Source of the DNA: JBBSQE01 sp038258095
Lineage (GTDB): Bacteria; Actinomycetota; Thermoleophilia; Solirubrobacterales; 70-9
Direction: 5' to 3'
DNA length: 16,401 nucleotides
NCBI GenBank assembly: GCA_038258095.1
Contig: JBBSQE010000046.1
Location: forward strand, 1 to 16,401
Shown here: piece after piece, positions 1-6,566 of the stretch
Layout: the number at the start of each line of letters is the position of its first letter
Position numbering within the stretch: position 1 is the first letter of the stretch
Position numbers and translations under genes: made by a program
The notes under the pieces: generated by a model
What the model was told of the DNA's origin: nothing
What the model saw: only the letters and a program-made list of their open reading frames with translations
Database searches by the model: none

Positions 1-26
1 CTGCGATCATCGCGTTGCACCTTCAA
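1..26 (-). CDS. Start of an unidentified minus-strand gene (partial, runs off left edge)
   Basis: Reading the minus strand, AGGAGG (33-38) is followed six bases later by TTG (24-26) and an open frame of eight codons (M-K-V-Q-R-D-D-R) before the window ends. An SD this strong with ideal spacing suggests a real start. An ATG at 8-10 (different frame, M-I-A) preceded by AAGG at 20-23 is an alternative start. Too little protein is visible to suggest a function. A terminator-like hairpin at 94-119 separates it from the reductase gene on the same strand, so it probably has its own promoter in 39-93, where I see no clear -35/-10 pair. Confidence 0.35.
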
Positions 27-93
27 GGTGATCCTCCTGAGTTGGGATTGCGGACATCGACACCCGCATTTTCTCTGCTCAGACGGACGAAAC

Positions 94-119
94 AGCGCCC
101 CGGCTCAGGCCGGGGCGCT
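94..119 (-). terminator. Rho-independent-type terminator hairpin after the minus-strand reductase
   Basis: There is a perfect 11-bp GC-rich stem: AGCGCCCCGGC (94-104), a four-base loop (105-108), and its reverse complement (109-119). On the minus strand the stem is followed by GTTTCGTCCGTCTG, moderately T-rich, as often seen in high-GC bacteria. On the plus strand the following bases are less T-rich. It lies about 160 bases after the reductase stop codon and before the gene starting at 26, so minus-strand termination is the natural reading. Confidence 0.65.
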
Positions 120-281
120 CACCTTGATGCAAGATCGGGGCCAGTGCGCAGGGTCGGCGGGCGCAACGGACGGCTACCGCGAGGCGAACCCCGCCGGGAC
201 CCATGCGGCCAGCGCCTCGACCCGCTCCGCGTCGTAGCACCGCGCACCGGCCGGCTCGTCTGCGAATGCGATCGAGCGCCG

Positions 282-1376
282 CTAGACCTTCCCCCCCGGC
301 ACAAAGGCCGGGTCGTCCTCGTGCTCTCCGAAGAACCTGACCATCGCACCGGCGTAGTCGGTGAACGTCGGTGGCCGCAGGCCATGGGGAGAGAGCAGGC
401 TGACCGTGCGGCGGGTGTCGAAGCGGACCGGGTGGTTCAGGTAGGCGAGCGACTCCGGCGGTGTTCCGCCGAAGCGCTTGCGGACGTAGTCGAGCTTGAG
501 GGCCGAGGCGACCACGCCCGGAGGTATGCGGCCCCTGGGCTTGCGGGCTCCGAACTCCTTGGCGAGGGCCAGGGTCAGCTGGTGGGCCGAGAGGGGCTCG
601 GGATCGACGAGGTGGAGGGTGTGGCCGACGGCCAGGGGATCTCCGGCGGCGGCCACGATCGCCGCGACGACGAAATCGACCGGGACGACGTTGAACGGCG
701 CGTCGGCGCGGCCGAAGGACGGCAGCGGGCGATGGGTGCGCTCGGCCTCCGCCAGGGCGCGGAGGATGAAATAGGGACCGTCGAACTTCTGCGTCTCGCC
801 TGTCTGCGAATCGCCGACCACGATCGCCGGGCGCAAGATCGTCGTCGGCACCAGCTCCATGTACTCGCGGACCCAGACCTCGGCCTGGAACTTCGTCGAC
901 TCGTAGTGGTTCTTGAAGTCCTGGCCCATCACCAGCTCGTGTTCGTAGACAACGCCGGTTCGCTTGCCGGCGACGTAGGCGGTACTGACGTAGACGAAGC
1001 GTTCCAGTGCCGCAGCAGTCGCGCAGAGGTCGACGATGTTCCCGGTCCCCTCGACGTTGACCCGCTGCGCGAGCGTGAGCGGGACGGCGAGGTCGTAGAT
1101 CGCGGCGAGGTGGAAGACCCGCCTGACCTCGGCCCGCAGCCGCTCGTACTCGGTGTCGTCCAGGCCGAGCCGGGGCGAGGCGATGTCGCCCGCGAGAAGC
1201 TCGATTCGGTTCGCGTCGATCTCCCGCGCGGCCGTCTTGGCCGCCTCGAGCATCCTCTCCTCGACGAGCGCGACGACCCTGACGTCCGGGTCGGTCTCCA
1301 GCAGCCGCGACGCAAGGCGGCGGCCGATGAAGCCCGGAAAGCCGGTGAGGAGGACGAGGTCCACGGCTGGGATCAT
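282..1376 (-). CDS. NAD(P)-binding extended SDR, acyl-CoA-reductase-like (Male-sterility/NAD_binding_4 type)
   Basis: The protein has 364 residues from the ATG at 1374-1376. A longer reading from 1421 adds 15 residues, but they overlap the divergent regulator and precede the first beta strand, so I reject it. The Rossmann nucleotide motif T-G-F-P-G-F-I-G is at residues 11-18, an acidic G-D pair at 63-64, the catalytic serine near 131 (Y-V-S-T-A-Y) and the Y-x-x-x-K pair at Y158/K162. The pattern (F-V-Y-V-S-T-A-Y, then Y-E-S-T-K, then L-R-P-A-I-V-V-G-D) is that of extended SDRs related to fatty-acyl-CoA reductases and nucleoside-sugar epimerases. A C-terminal substrate domain follows residue 200. 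The substrate cannot be read from the sequence. It is divergent from the GntR gene, 26 bp apart, and may be its target. TATACC on the minus strand, ten bases before the ATG, could be its -10. Confidence 0.85.
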   Translation of the reverse strand: MIPAVDLVLLTGFPGFIGRRLASRLLETDPDVRVVALVEERMLEAAKTAAREIDANRIELLAGDIASPRLGLDDTEYERLRAEVRRVFHLAAIYDLAVPLTLAQRVNVEGTGNIVDLCATAAALERFVYVSTAYVAGKRTGVVYEHELVMGQDFKNHYESTKFQAEVWVREYMELVPTTILRPAIVVGDSQTGETQKFDGPYFILRALAEAERTHRPLPSFGRADAPFNVVPVDFVVAAIVAAAGDPLAVGHTLHLVDPEPLSAHQLTLALAKEFGARKPRGRIPPGVVASALKLDYVRKRFGGTPPESLAYLNHPVRFDTRRTVSLLSPHGLRPPTFTDYAGAMVRFFGEHEDDPAFVPGGKV

Positions 1377-1383
1377 TGCGGTT

Positions 1384-1403
1384 TCAGGTATAGCGTGGCC
1401 TGA
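1384..1403. promoter_or_regulatory. Candidate GntR operator: inverted repeat TCAGG-N10-CCTGA
   Basis: TCAGG (1384-1388) and CCTGA (1399-1403) are perfect reverse complements around a ten-base spacer. The repeat fills most of the 26-bp divergent gap and runs into the regulator's own start codon. A regulator bound here would cover the putative start elements of both divergent genes, as autoregulated GntR proteins often do. The five-base arms are short, and no second copy is seen at the permease promoter, so this is a candidate only. Confidence 0.35.
1391..1396 (+). promoter_or_regulatory. Possible -10 (TAGCGT) for leaderless GntR mRNA
   Basis: TAGCGT fits the TANNNT -10 pattern and ends exactly six bases before the ATG at 1403. 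That is the geometry expected when transcription starts on the A of the start codon. No Shine-Dalgarno is visible upstream of this ATG (the preceding bases are GGCCTG). I see no convincing -35. The same spacing occurs before the membrane protein gene at 9841. Confidence 0.35.
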
Positions 1404-2140
1404 TGGAGCGCGACCCGGCACTTGCGGCCGTGTTCAAGCCTGTCCGTCCGGCGACAACGTTCGAGGAGACCGTCGAGCGACTGGGCACCGCGATCAGGCT
1501 CGGGCTGCTGGCGCCGGGGGCCAGGCTTCCCCCCGAGCGGGACCTCGCGGGTGAGCTGGCGATCTCCCGCTCGACGCTGCGCCAGGCGCTTCGCGCCCTG
1601 GTCGAGAGCGGTCTCCTGATCTCGGTCCGGGGGAGGGCCGGGGGGACGTTCGTGGTGCAGGAGCCGCCCCTCGCCGAGCAGCGTGGCGCGTCGGCTGACG
1701 TCGGTGCGCCACTCGACGAGGACACCTCAGCGGTCCTCGATCTGCGGGTTGCCTTCGAGACCGGCGCGGTGATCCTCGCGGTCGAGCGGGCCGAGGACGA
1801 GGACCTCGCCAGGCTCGCCGAGCTGGTCGAGAAGATGGCCGATGCGACGGACTTCGACGCATACCGCCGCGCCGACATCCGCTTCCACATCGGCGTCGCG
1901 GAGGCCGGGCACTCGCCGCGACTCGTCGCCGAGATGACCCGCGTGCAGTCGGAGATGAGTGAGCTCCTCGCGCGGATCGCCCATCCCGATGTCGTGCTGA
2001 CCCGCTCCAACGCCCAACACCGGCGTCTCGTCACCTGCCTGGAGAAACGCGAGCCGCGTCCAGCGGTGGCCCTGATGAGGACCCACATCGAGGGGACCGA
2101 GCACATCCTCGCGGGCCTACTTCCCGGCTCTCGGGGGTAG
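1403..2140 (+). CDS. GntR-family transcriptional regulator, FadR/FCD subfamily
   Basis: The protein has 245 residues, normal for the family. Residues about 14-85 form the winged helix-turn-helix (L-P-P-E-R-D-L-A-G-E-L-A-I-S-R-S-T-L-R-Q, then the wing G-R-A-G-G-T-F-V). Residues about 110-235 form the all-helical FCD effector domain. The putative metal ligands of that domain are present: D158, H162 (A-D-I-R-F-H), H206 (N-A-Q-H) and H228 (R-T-H-I-E). FCD regulators bind organic acids or related small metabolites and are usually repressors released by the ligand. It sits divergent from an SDR reductase and two genes upstream of the amine-utilisation operon, either of which could be its target. 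The ATG at 1403 appears leaderless and lies on the edge of a candidate operator. Confidence 0.9.
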   Translation: MERDPALAAVFKPVRPATTFEETVERLGTAIRLGLLAPGARLPPERDLAGELAISRSTLRQALRALVESGLLISVRGRAGGTFVVQEPPLAEQRGASADVGAPLDEDTSAVLDLRVAFETGAVILAVERAEDEDLARLAELVEKMADATDFDAYRRADIRFHIGVAEAGHSPRLVAEMTRVQSEMSELLARIAHPDVVLTRSNAQHRRLVTCLEKREPRPAVALMRTHIEGTEHILAGLLPGSRG

Positions 2141-2153
2141 GCGTCGGGGGAGG

Positions 2154-2696
2154 ATGAGGGGCAAGGTCTCGAGGAGCATCAGGGCCGCAGGTCATTCCGA
2201 AACCTGGGCGGTCGCTGGCGACCGACGTAACGTTCGCCGTGACTGTCAGGGTGAAACGTACGTCGCTCCTTCGCTGGCGCTCCTGATCTTTGTCGTGGGG
2301 GCGATTGCGGTGGCGGGATGCGGCGCCGGCGCGACGACGTTCACGCCCGTCCCGAAGACACCCACCGACGTCAGGGAGGTTGCACAGATAGAGCACGTGC
2401 TGAAGGTCTACGAGCGCACGTCGAGAGTCATCCGCGCCAACCTCGCGGACTGTGTGGAGAAGCTGCCGCCCGGGTTCCCGCCCTCGAGCTGCCGGCAGGA
2501 TGTCGAGGCGCTTGGCGCCCAGCGCTCACGCCAGCTGCGTGGTCCGCTGCGGTCATTGGCCGACCGCCTCGGACCGGTCTGCGGACCCCTCGTGCGCCGA
2601 ACCCTGAAGGCACCGCCGGCATCCGCCGGGCCGCCTCTTGCCGCCGCCGCCCGCGCCTGCAGGGCCGAGTATGAGCTTGCCGGCGCCAGGCCCTGA
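2154..2696 (+). CDS. Small hypothetical lipoprotein
   Basis: The 180-residue protein is of no family I recognise. A hydrophobic stretch (residues 41-55, L-A-L-L-I-F-V-V-G-A-I-A-V-A-G) runs into C56, giving a lipobox V-A-G-C typical of lipoprotein signal peptides. The mature part (about 125 residues) is helical-looking, with four cysteines in two D/S-C or V/A-C contexts that could form disulfides, and an Ala/Pro-rich C-terminus. Oddly, about 40 residues, many of them charged, precede the hydrophobic core, far longer than a normal n-region, and no in-frame ATG or GTG lies closer. An out-of-frame GTG at 2251 would give a classic V-K-R-T-S-L-L start, so a frameshift or a wrong start is possible. 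A GGGGGAGG-like SD precedes the ATG closely. It begins 13 bases after the GntR stop, so the two may be co-transcribed. Confidence 0.6.
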   Translation: MRGKVSRSIRAAGHSETWAVAGDRRNVRRDCQGETYVAPSLALLIFVVGAIAVAGCGAGATTFTPVPKTPTDVREVAQIEHVLKVYERTSRVIRANLADCVEKLPPGFPPSSCRQDVEALGAQRSRQLRGPLRSLADRLGPVCGPLVRRTLKAPPASAGPPLAAAARACRAEYELAGARP

Positions 2697-2740
2697 TCGC
2701 CCCTTCTCGCGGACGGTGCAGCCGGCTTCGAAATCCGGGC

Positions 2741-2770
2741 TTGACTCTCGTCGGTTGTGCGGAATAGGCT
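2741..2770 (+). promoter_or_regulatory. Sigma70-type promoter of the amine operon
   Basis: TTGACT (2741-2746) and TAGGCT (2765-2770) are separated by 18 bases, a good housekeeping -35/-10 pair. The predicted start near 2777 leaves a leader of about 60 bases before the permease ATG at 2840, which has its own AGGAG SD at 2830-2834. No other promoter-like pair is seen in 2697-2839. Confidence 0.6.
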
Positions 2771-2787
2771 GGCGCCGTCCATAGGTC

Positions 2788-2800
2788 GGTCTGGCAAACC
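2788..2800. promoter_or_regulatory. Candidate operator dyad in the permease leader
   Basis: GGTCTGGCAAACC is a 13-base near-palindrome: five of its six symmetric pairs match around a central G. It lies just downstream of the predicted transcription start, where a bound repressor would block elongation. The GGT...ACC outer bases recall the general GntR/FadR-type operator symmetry, although the spacing differs from the known FadR site. A neighbouring weaker repeat (CAAA-CCA-TTTG, 2795-2805) overlaps it. Confidence 0.35.
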
Positions 2801-2839
2801 ATTTGTCCGGCGTCCAAGCCCCCGAGTCGAGGAGAAGGT

Positions 2840-4486
2840 ATGAGCGAAGCGATCGATTCCCCCGCATCAGGCGCCGACAGCGGAGGCGACGACGAGAAGC
2901 GCCTGGCGGAGCTCGGCTACGTCCAGTCCCTCGATCGAGCCTGGTCGGGCTTCTCGAACTTCGCGATCTCGTTCACGATCATCTCCGTTCTCGCGGGCTG
3001 CTTCACGACCTACTTCATCGCCTGGAACAACGGTGGCCCGATCGCGATCTCCTGGGGCTGGCCGATCATCTGCGGCCTGATCCTGCTCGTAGCCTTCTCG
3101 ATGTCCGAGCTGGTCTCGAAGTACCCGACGGCCGGTGGCATCTACTACTGGGCATCCGATCTCGGCGGCAAGACCTGGGGCTGGTTCACCGGCTGGTTCA
3201 ACCTGATCGGTCTGGTCGGGGTCGTCGCTTCCGTCGTCTACGCCTCGGCGCAGTTCGCCTACGCGCTGCTCAGCCTGTACGGCCTCAACCTCGGATTCAT
3301 CAACTTCGCCGACTCCAGCCACGTCCTGCTCGAGACCTTTTGCCTCTTCGTCCTGTTCCTCACGCTCCACTCGCTGATCAACATCTTCTCGTCGCCACTG
3401 GTGGCGCTCTTCAACAACATCTCGGTGGGCTGGCACGTGCTCGGCGTCGCGGTGATCATCGGGATCCTGATCATCGTGCCCGACAAGCACCAGTCGATCT
3501 CCTTCGTCTTCACGCAGACCTACAACAACTCCGGCTTCAGCGGCGGGACCGCGGGCGGCTTCTTCTGGTTCTACGTGCTGCCGCTCGGCTTCTTGCTGAC
3601 GATGTACACGCAGACTGGCTACGACGCATCGGCCCACATCTCCGAGGAGACGAAGGGTGCGGCGATGGGCGCGGCCAAGGGGGTCTGGCGCTCCGTCTTC
3701 TGGGCCGGGACTATCGGCTGGCTGGTGCTTCTCGCGATCACCTTCGCGGCCACCGATACCGGGTTCATCAACAACTCCGCGAACGGTTTCGGGGCAGGTT
3801 CGTCGTTGGCGATCTTCGACAGCGCTCTCGGCTCGGGGGGTGCGAAGGCGGTCATCCTGATCGCGACGATCGGGCAGCTCTTCTGCGGAATGGCCTGCCT
3901 GACCAGCGCCTCGCGCATGTGTTACGCCTTCTCGCGTGACCGGGCAGTGCCCGGTCACCAGCTCTGGACGAAGCTGAACCATCACCGGGTACCGGCCTAC
4001 TCGGTGCTGTTCATGGCCGCGATGGCCCTGCTCGTCACTGCGCCGGCCCTGATCGGTGACAAGGACAATTTCACCTACGCCTTCGCCGCGGTCGTTTCGA
4101 TCACGGTGATCGGCCTCTACATCGCCTACGTCATCCCCACCTTCCTGCGTTGGCGCATGGGGGACTCCTTCGTGCCTGGCCCGTGGACACTGGGTAAAAA
4201 GTACAAGTGGGTCAACCCGGCGGCGGTGATCTGGGTCGCGATCTGTGTCGTGATCTTCAGCCTCCCGCAGTCGCCGAGCGGGGTGCCGTGGGATGCCAGC
4301 TTCGACTGGAAGTTCGTCAACTACGCTCCGATCACCGTGCTCGTGGTGATCATCGCCGTCGGCCTCTGGTGGCTGATCAGCGCCAAGAATACGTTCACGG
4401 GCCCAATTCGCCAGATCGCGACGGATGACACCGGCCGGGTGATCGATCCGGATGCCACTCCGGCGAAGCCGACGACCGGCGCTTGA
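2840..4486 (+). CDS. APC-superfamily amine/amino-acid permease (GABA/choline-transporter-like)
   Basis: This 548-residue integral membrane protein has about 12 predicted hydrophobic helices between residues 35 and 520 and short polar termini. The N-terminal signature (L-A-E-L-G-Y, then S-N-F-A-I-S-F-T-I-I-S-V-L-A-G) and Y-P-T-A-G-G-I-Y-Y-W-A-S match the amino acid/choline transporter branch of the APC superfamily (GabP, UGA4 and Bat1 relatives). The Y-D-A-S-A-H-I-S-E-E-T loop is another hallmark of that branch. Such proteins import GABA, polyamines, choline, ethanolamine or amino acids with protons. The start is fixed by AGGAG five bases before the ATG. It is the first gene of the operon, and its TGA overlaps the TTG of the ligase gene. 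The operon context argues for import of an amine that is then gamma-glutamylated; the exact substrate is not visible. Confidence 0.85.
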   Translation: MSEAIDSPASGADSGGDDEKRLAELGYVQSLDRAWSGFSNFAISFTIISVLAGCFTTYFIAWNNGGPIAISWGWPIICGLILLVAFSMSELVSKYPTAGGIYYWASDLGGKTWGWFTGWFNLIGLVGVVASVVYASAQFAYALLSLYGLNLGFINFADSSHVLLETFCLFVLFLTLHSLINIFSSPLVALFNNISVGWHVLGVAVIIGILIIVPDKHQSISFVFTQTYNNSGFSGGTAGGFFWFYVLPLGFLLTMYTQTGYDASAHISEETKGAAMGAAKGVWRSVFWAGTIGWLVLLAITFAATDTGFINNSANGFGAGSSLAIFDSALGSGGAKAVILIATIGQLFCGMACLTSASRMCYAFSRDRAVPGHQLWTKLNHHRVPAYSVLFMAAMALLVTAPALIGDKDNFTYAFAAVVSITVIGLYIAYVIPTFLRWRMGDSFVPGPWTLGKKYKWVNPAAVIWVAICVVIFSLPQSPSGVPWDASFDWKFVNYAPITVLVVIIAVGLWWLISAKNTFTGPIRQIATDDTGRVIDPDATPAKPTTGA

Positions 4487-5814
4487 CGCTCGATGAGCTG
4501 AAGAAGGAGGTGGACGGGGGCACGGTCGACACCGTGCTCCTCGCGATCGCCGACATGGAGGGTCGGCTTCAGGGCAAGCGCCTGACGGCCCGGCACTTCC
4601 TCGATGAGGTGGCCGAGAACGGCGCCGAGGGCTGCAACTACCTGCTCGCCGTCGACGTCGACATGGAGACGGTCGGGGGATACGAGATGGCCTCGTGGGA
4701 CAAGGGCTACGGCGACTTCGAGATGAAGCCGGATCTCGAGACGCTGAGGCCGGTGCCCTGGCAAGAAGGGACCGTCCTCGTGATGGCGGATCTCCAGTGG
4801 GGCGACGGCTCAGAGGTCGTCGCGTCGCCGCGGCAGATCCTCCGCCACCAGCTCGACCGTCTGGCCGAGCGCGGTCTGATCGCCAACGCCGGCACCGAGC
4901 TCGAGTTCATCGTCTTTCGGAACACCTACGAGGAGGCCTGGAAGCGCGGATACCGGGACCTCGATCCGGCCAACCTCTACAACATCGACTACTCGCTCCT
5001 CGGTACCGCGCGGGTCGAGCCGCTGATCCGCCGCATCCGCAACGAGATGGTGGCGTCGGGCATGATGGTCGAGAACTCGAAGGGGGAGTGCAACTTCGGC
5101 CAGCACGAGGTGAACTTCCGGTACGCGCAGGCCCTGGCGACCGCCGACGACCACGTCATCTACAAGAACGGCGCCAAGGAGATCGCGTCCCAGGAGGACC
5201 ACGCGATCACCTTCATGGCGAAGTTCAACGAGCTCGAGGGCAACTCTTGCCACATTCACTGCTCTCTCGCAGGGGCCGACGACGGGAAGAACGCTTTCGC
5301 CGATGACCAGACGATGTTCGACCGGTTTCTCGCCGGCCAGCTCGCGGCGATGCGTGAGATGACGCTGCTGTTCGCGCCCAACGTCAACTCCTACAAGCGG
5401 TTCGCGAAGGGCTCGTTCGCGCCGACGGCCGTCGCCTGGGGCCGGGACAACCGGACCTGCTCGATCCGGGTCGTCGGCCACGGCGAGGCGCTTCGCTTCG
5501 AGAACCGGCTTCCGGGTGCGGACGTGAACCCCTACCTCGCAATCTCCGCGCTGATCGCGGCCGGCCTGCACGGGATCGACTCCGAGCTGAATCTGGAGCC
5601 CGCCCTCGAGGGCAATGCCTACGAGTCCGACAAGCCGACGGTCCCGACGAACATGTATGAGGCGCGGGACCTGTTCGCCGCCTCAGAGATCGCCGGGGAG
5701 GCGTTCGGAGCCGAGGTCGTCGACCACTACGTCAACCGGGCCCGAGTCGAGCTCGATGCCGCTGAAGCGGCGGTGACCGACTGGGACAAGTACCGCTGCT
5801 TCGAACGGCTTTGA
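4483..5814 (+). CDS. Glutamine-synthetase-family gamma-glutamyl-amine ligase (PuuA/GlnA3/GlnA4-like)
   Basis: The protein has 443 residues with the GS fold throughout: an N-terminal beta-grasp domain (about 12-110) and a catalytic domain (115-443). Metal and substrate residues are present at E139 and E141 (T-E-L-E-F), E202, E209 (G-Q-H-E) and H257/H259 (S-C-H-I-H-C); the glutamate-binding region N-S-Y-K-R (302-306) and R-F-E-N-R-L-P (338-344) also fit. The D-G-S-S-type loop of true ammonia-using GS is not seen; residues 57-67 read V-D-V-D-M-E-T-V-G-G-Y instead. With PuuD and an aldehyde dehydrogenase downstream, ATP-dependent gamma-glutamylation of an amine is likely. The TTG start is set by its four-base overlap (TTGA) with the permease stop. 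The only nearby alternative, GTG at 4510, abuts AGGAGG too closely. Confidence 0.85.
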   Translation: MTLDELKKEVDGGTVDTVLLAIADMEGRLQGKRLTARHFLDEVAENGAEGCNYLLAVDVDMETVGGYEMASWDKGYGDFEMKPDLETLRPVPWQEGTVLVMADLQWGDGSEVVASPRQILRHQLDRLAERGLIANAGTELEFIVFRNTYEEAWKRGYRDLDPANLYNIDYSLLGTARVEPLIRRIRNEMVASGMMVENSKGECNFGQHEVNFRYAQALATADDHVIYKNGAKEIASQEDHAITFMAKFNELEGNSCHIHCSLAGADDGKNAFADDQTMFDRFLAGQLAAMREMTLLFAPNVNSYKRFAKGSFAPTAVAWGRDNRTCSIRVVGHGEALRFENRLPGADVNPYLAISALIAAGLHGIDSELNLEPALEGNAYESDKPTVPTNMYEARDLFAASEIAGEAFGAEVVDHYVNRARVELDAAEAAVTDWDKYRCFERL

Positions 5815-6566
5815 GCGGCGGGCGTCCACGTGTCGCGGTCGGCATCTGCGCTGCCATCGAGCGCGTTCGTTGGGGGCCCTGGGAAGAAACGGTCACCATG
5901 GCACCCCGCTCATATGCCACCGCGGTGCAGGCGGCGGGCGGGATCGCGCTCCTGCTCCCTCCGGGGGACGACGCGCGAGAGGACCCCGGCCCCGTGCTCG
6001 GCCGCATCGACGCGCTCCTCCTCGCGGGCGGTTCCGACGTGGACCCAGCGACGTACGGCGCCGAACAGCATCCCGAGACGAAGGGCGTCTGGCCCGACCG
6101 TGACTCATTCGAGGTCGCGATCACGCGGGGTGCCCTCGACTGCGGGATGCCGGTGCTCGGTATCTGCCGCGGAATGCAGATCTTGAATATCGCGCTCGGA
6201 GGCGACCTCACGCAGCACCTCCCCGACCGGGTGGGCCACGAGGATCACCGGCACACTCCGGGGAGCTTCGGTGACCACGAGGTCCGGCTCGAGCCGGGTT
6301 CCCTCGCGGCCCAAGCTGCCGGCGCCGAGCGCCTGGTCGTCAAGTCCCACCACCATCAGGGCGTGGACCGGATCGGGGAGGGGCTCTCGGTCTGCGGCTG
6401 GTCTGCCACCGATGACGTGGTCGAGGCAATCGAGCTGCCCGGCCATCCGTTTGCGCTCGGGGTTCTCTGGCACCCGGAGGAGGACACCGTCAGCCCGCTG
6501 ATCGGCTCCCTGGTCAGGGCCGCTGCGGCGACCGTCGGCGCGGAGCCGGGGGTGGAGGCCGCATGA
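5811..6566 (+). CDS. PuuD-like gamma-glutamyl-GABA hydrolase (class I glutamine amidotransferase fold, peptidase C26)
   Basis: The protein has 251 residues. The nucleophile C119 lies in G-I-C-R-G-M-Q, and the rest of the triad is H221 and E223 in L-W-H-P-E-E-D. G-G-S-D-V-D-P (73-79) and K-S-H-H-H-Q (178-183) are typical of PuuD-type hydrolases, which cleave the gamma-glutamyl amide at the end of the pathway and return glutamate. The TTG start at 5811 overlaps the ligase stop by four bases (TTGA). It is effectively forced: no in-frame ATG or GTG appears before residue 30, which lies beyond the first conserved beta strand (R-V-A-V-G-I). The cytoplasmic enzyme overlaps the next gene by ATGA. The product it releases depends on the unknown amine. 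Confidence 0.88.
   Translation: MSGGRPRVAVGICAAIERVRWGPWEETVTMAPRSYATAVQAAGGIALLLPPGDDAREDPGPVLGRIDALLLAGGSDVDPATYGAEQHPETKGVWPDRDSFEVAITRGALDCGMPVLGICRGMQILNIALGGDLTQHLPDRVGHEDHRHTPGSFGDHEVRLEPGSLAAQAAGAERLVVKSHHHQGVDRIGEGLSVCGWSATDDVVEAIELPGHPFALGVLWHPEEDTVSPLIGSLVRAAAATVGAEPGVEAA

Noticed and set aside
120..173. Further small gene between the terminator and the reductase tail
   Set aside because: No start codon with an SD and no coding-like frame beyond the in-frame extension reported in the findings; I see nothing else here.
15..1403. 462-codon plus-strand open frame
   Set aside because: It is antisense to the reductase gene, and its Arg/Gly/Asp-rich composition matches no domain. It is the usual long shadow frame of a high-GC gene.
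2697..2740. Possible terminator after the lipoprotein gene (CCGG...CCGG around TTCGAA)
   Set aside because: The stem would be only four base pairs with a nine-base loop and no T-run, too weak to call.
2803..3985. Long frames (378 codons plus, 372 codons minus) over the permease gene
   Set aside because: Both are Arg-rich and low-complexity, and they overlap a clear membrane transporter with a good SD and promoter.
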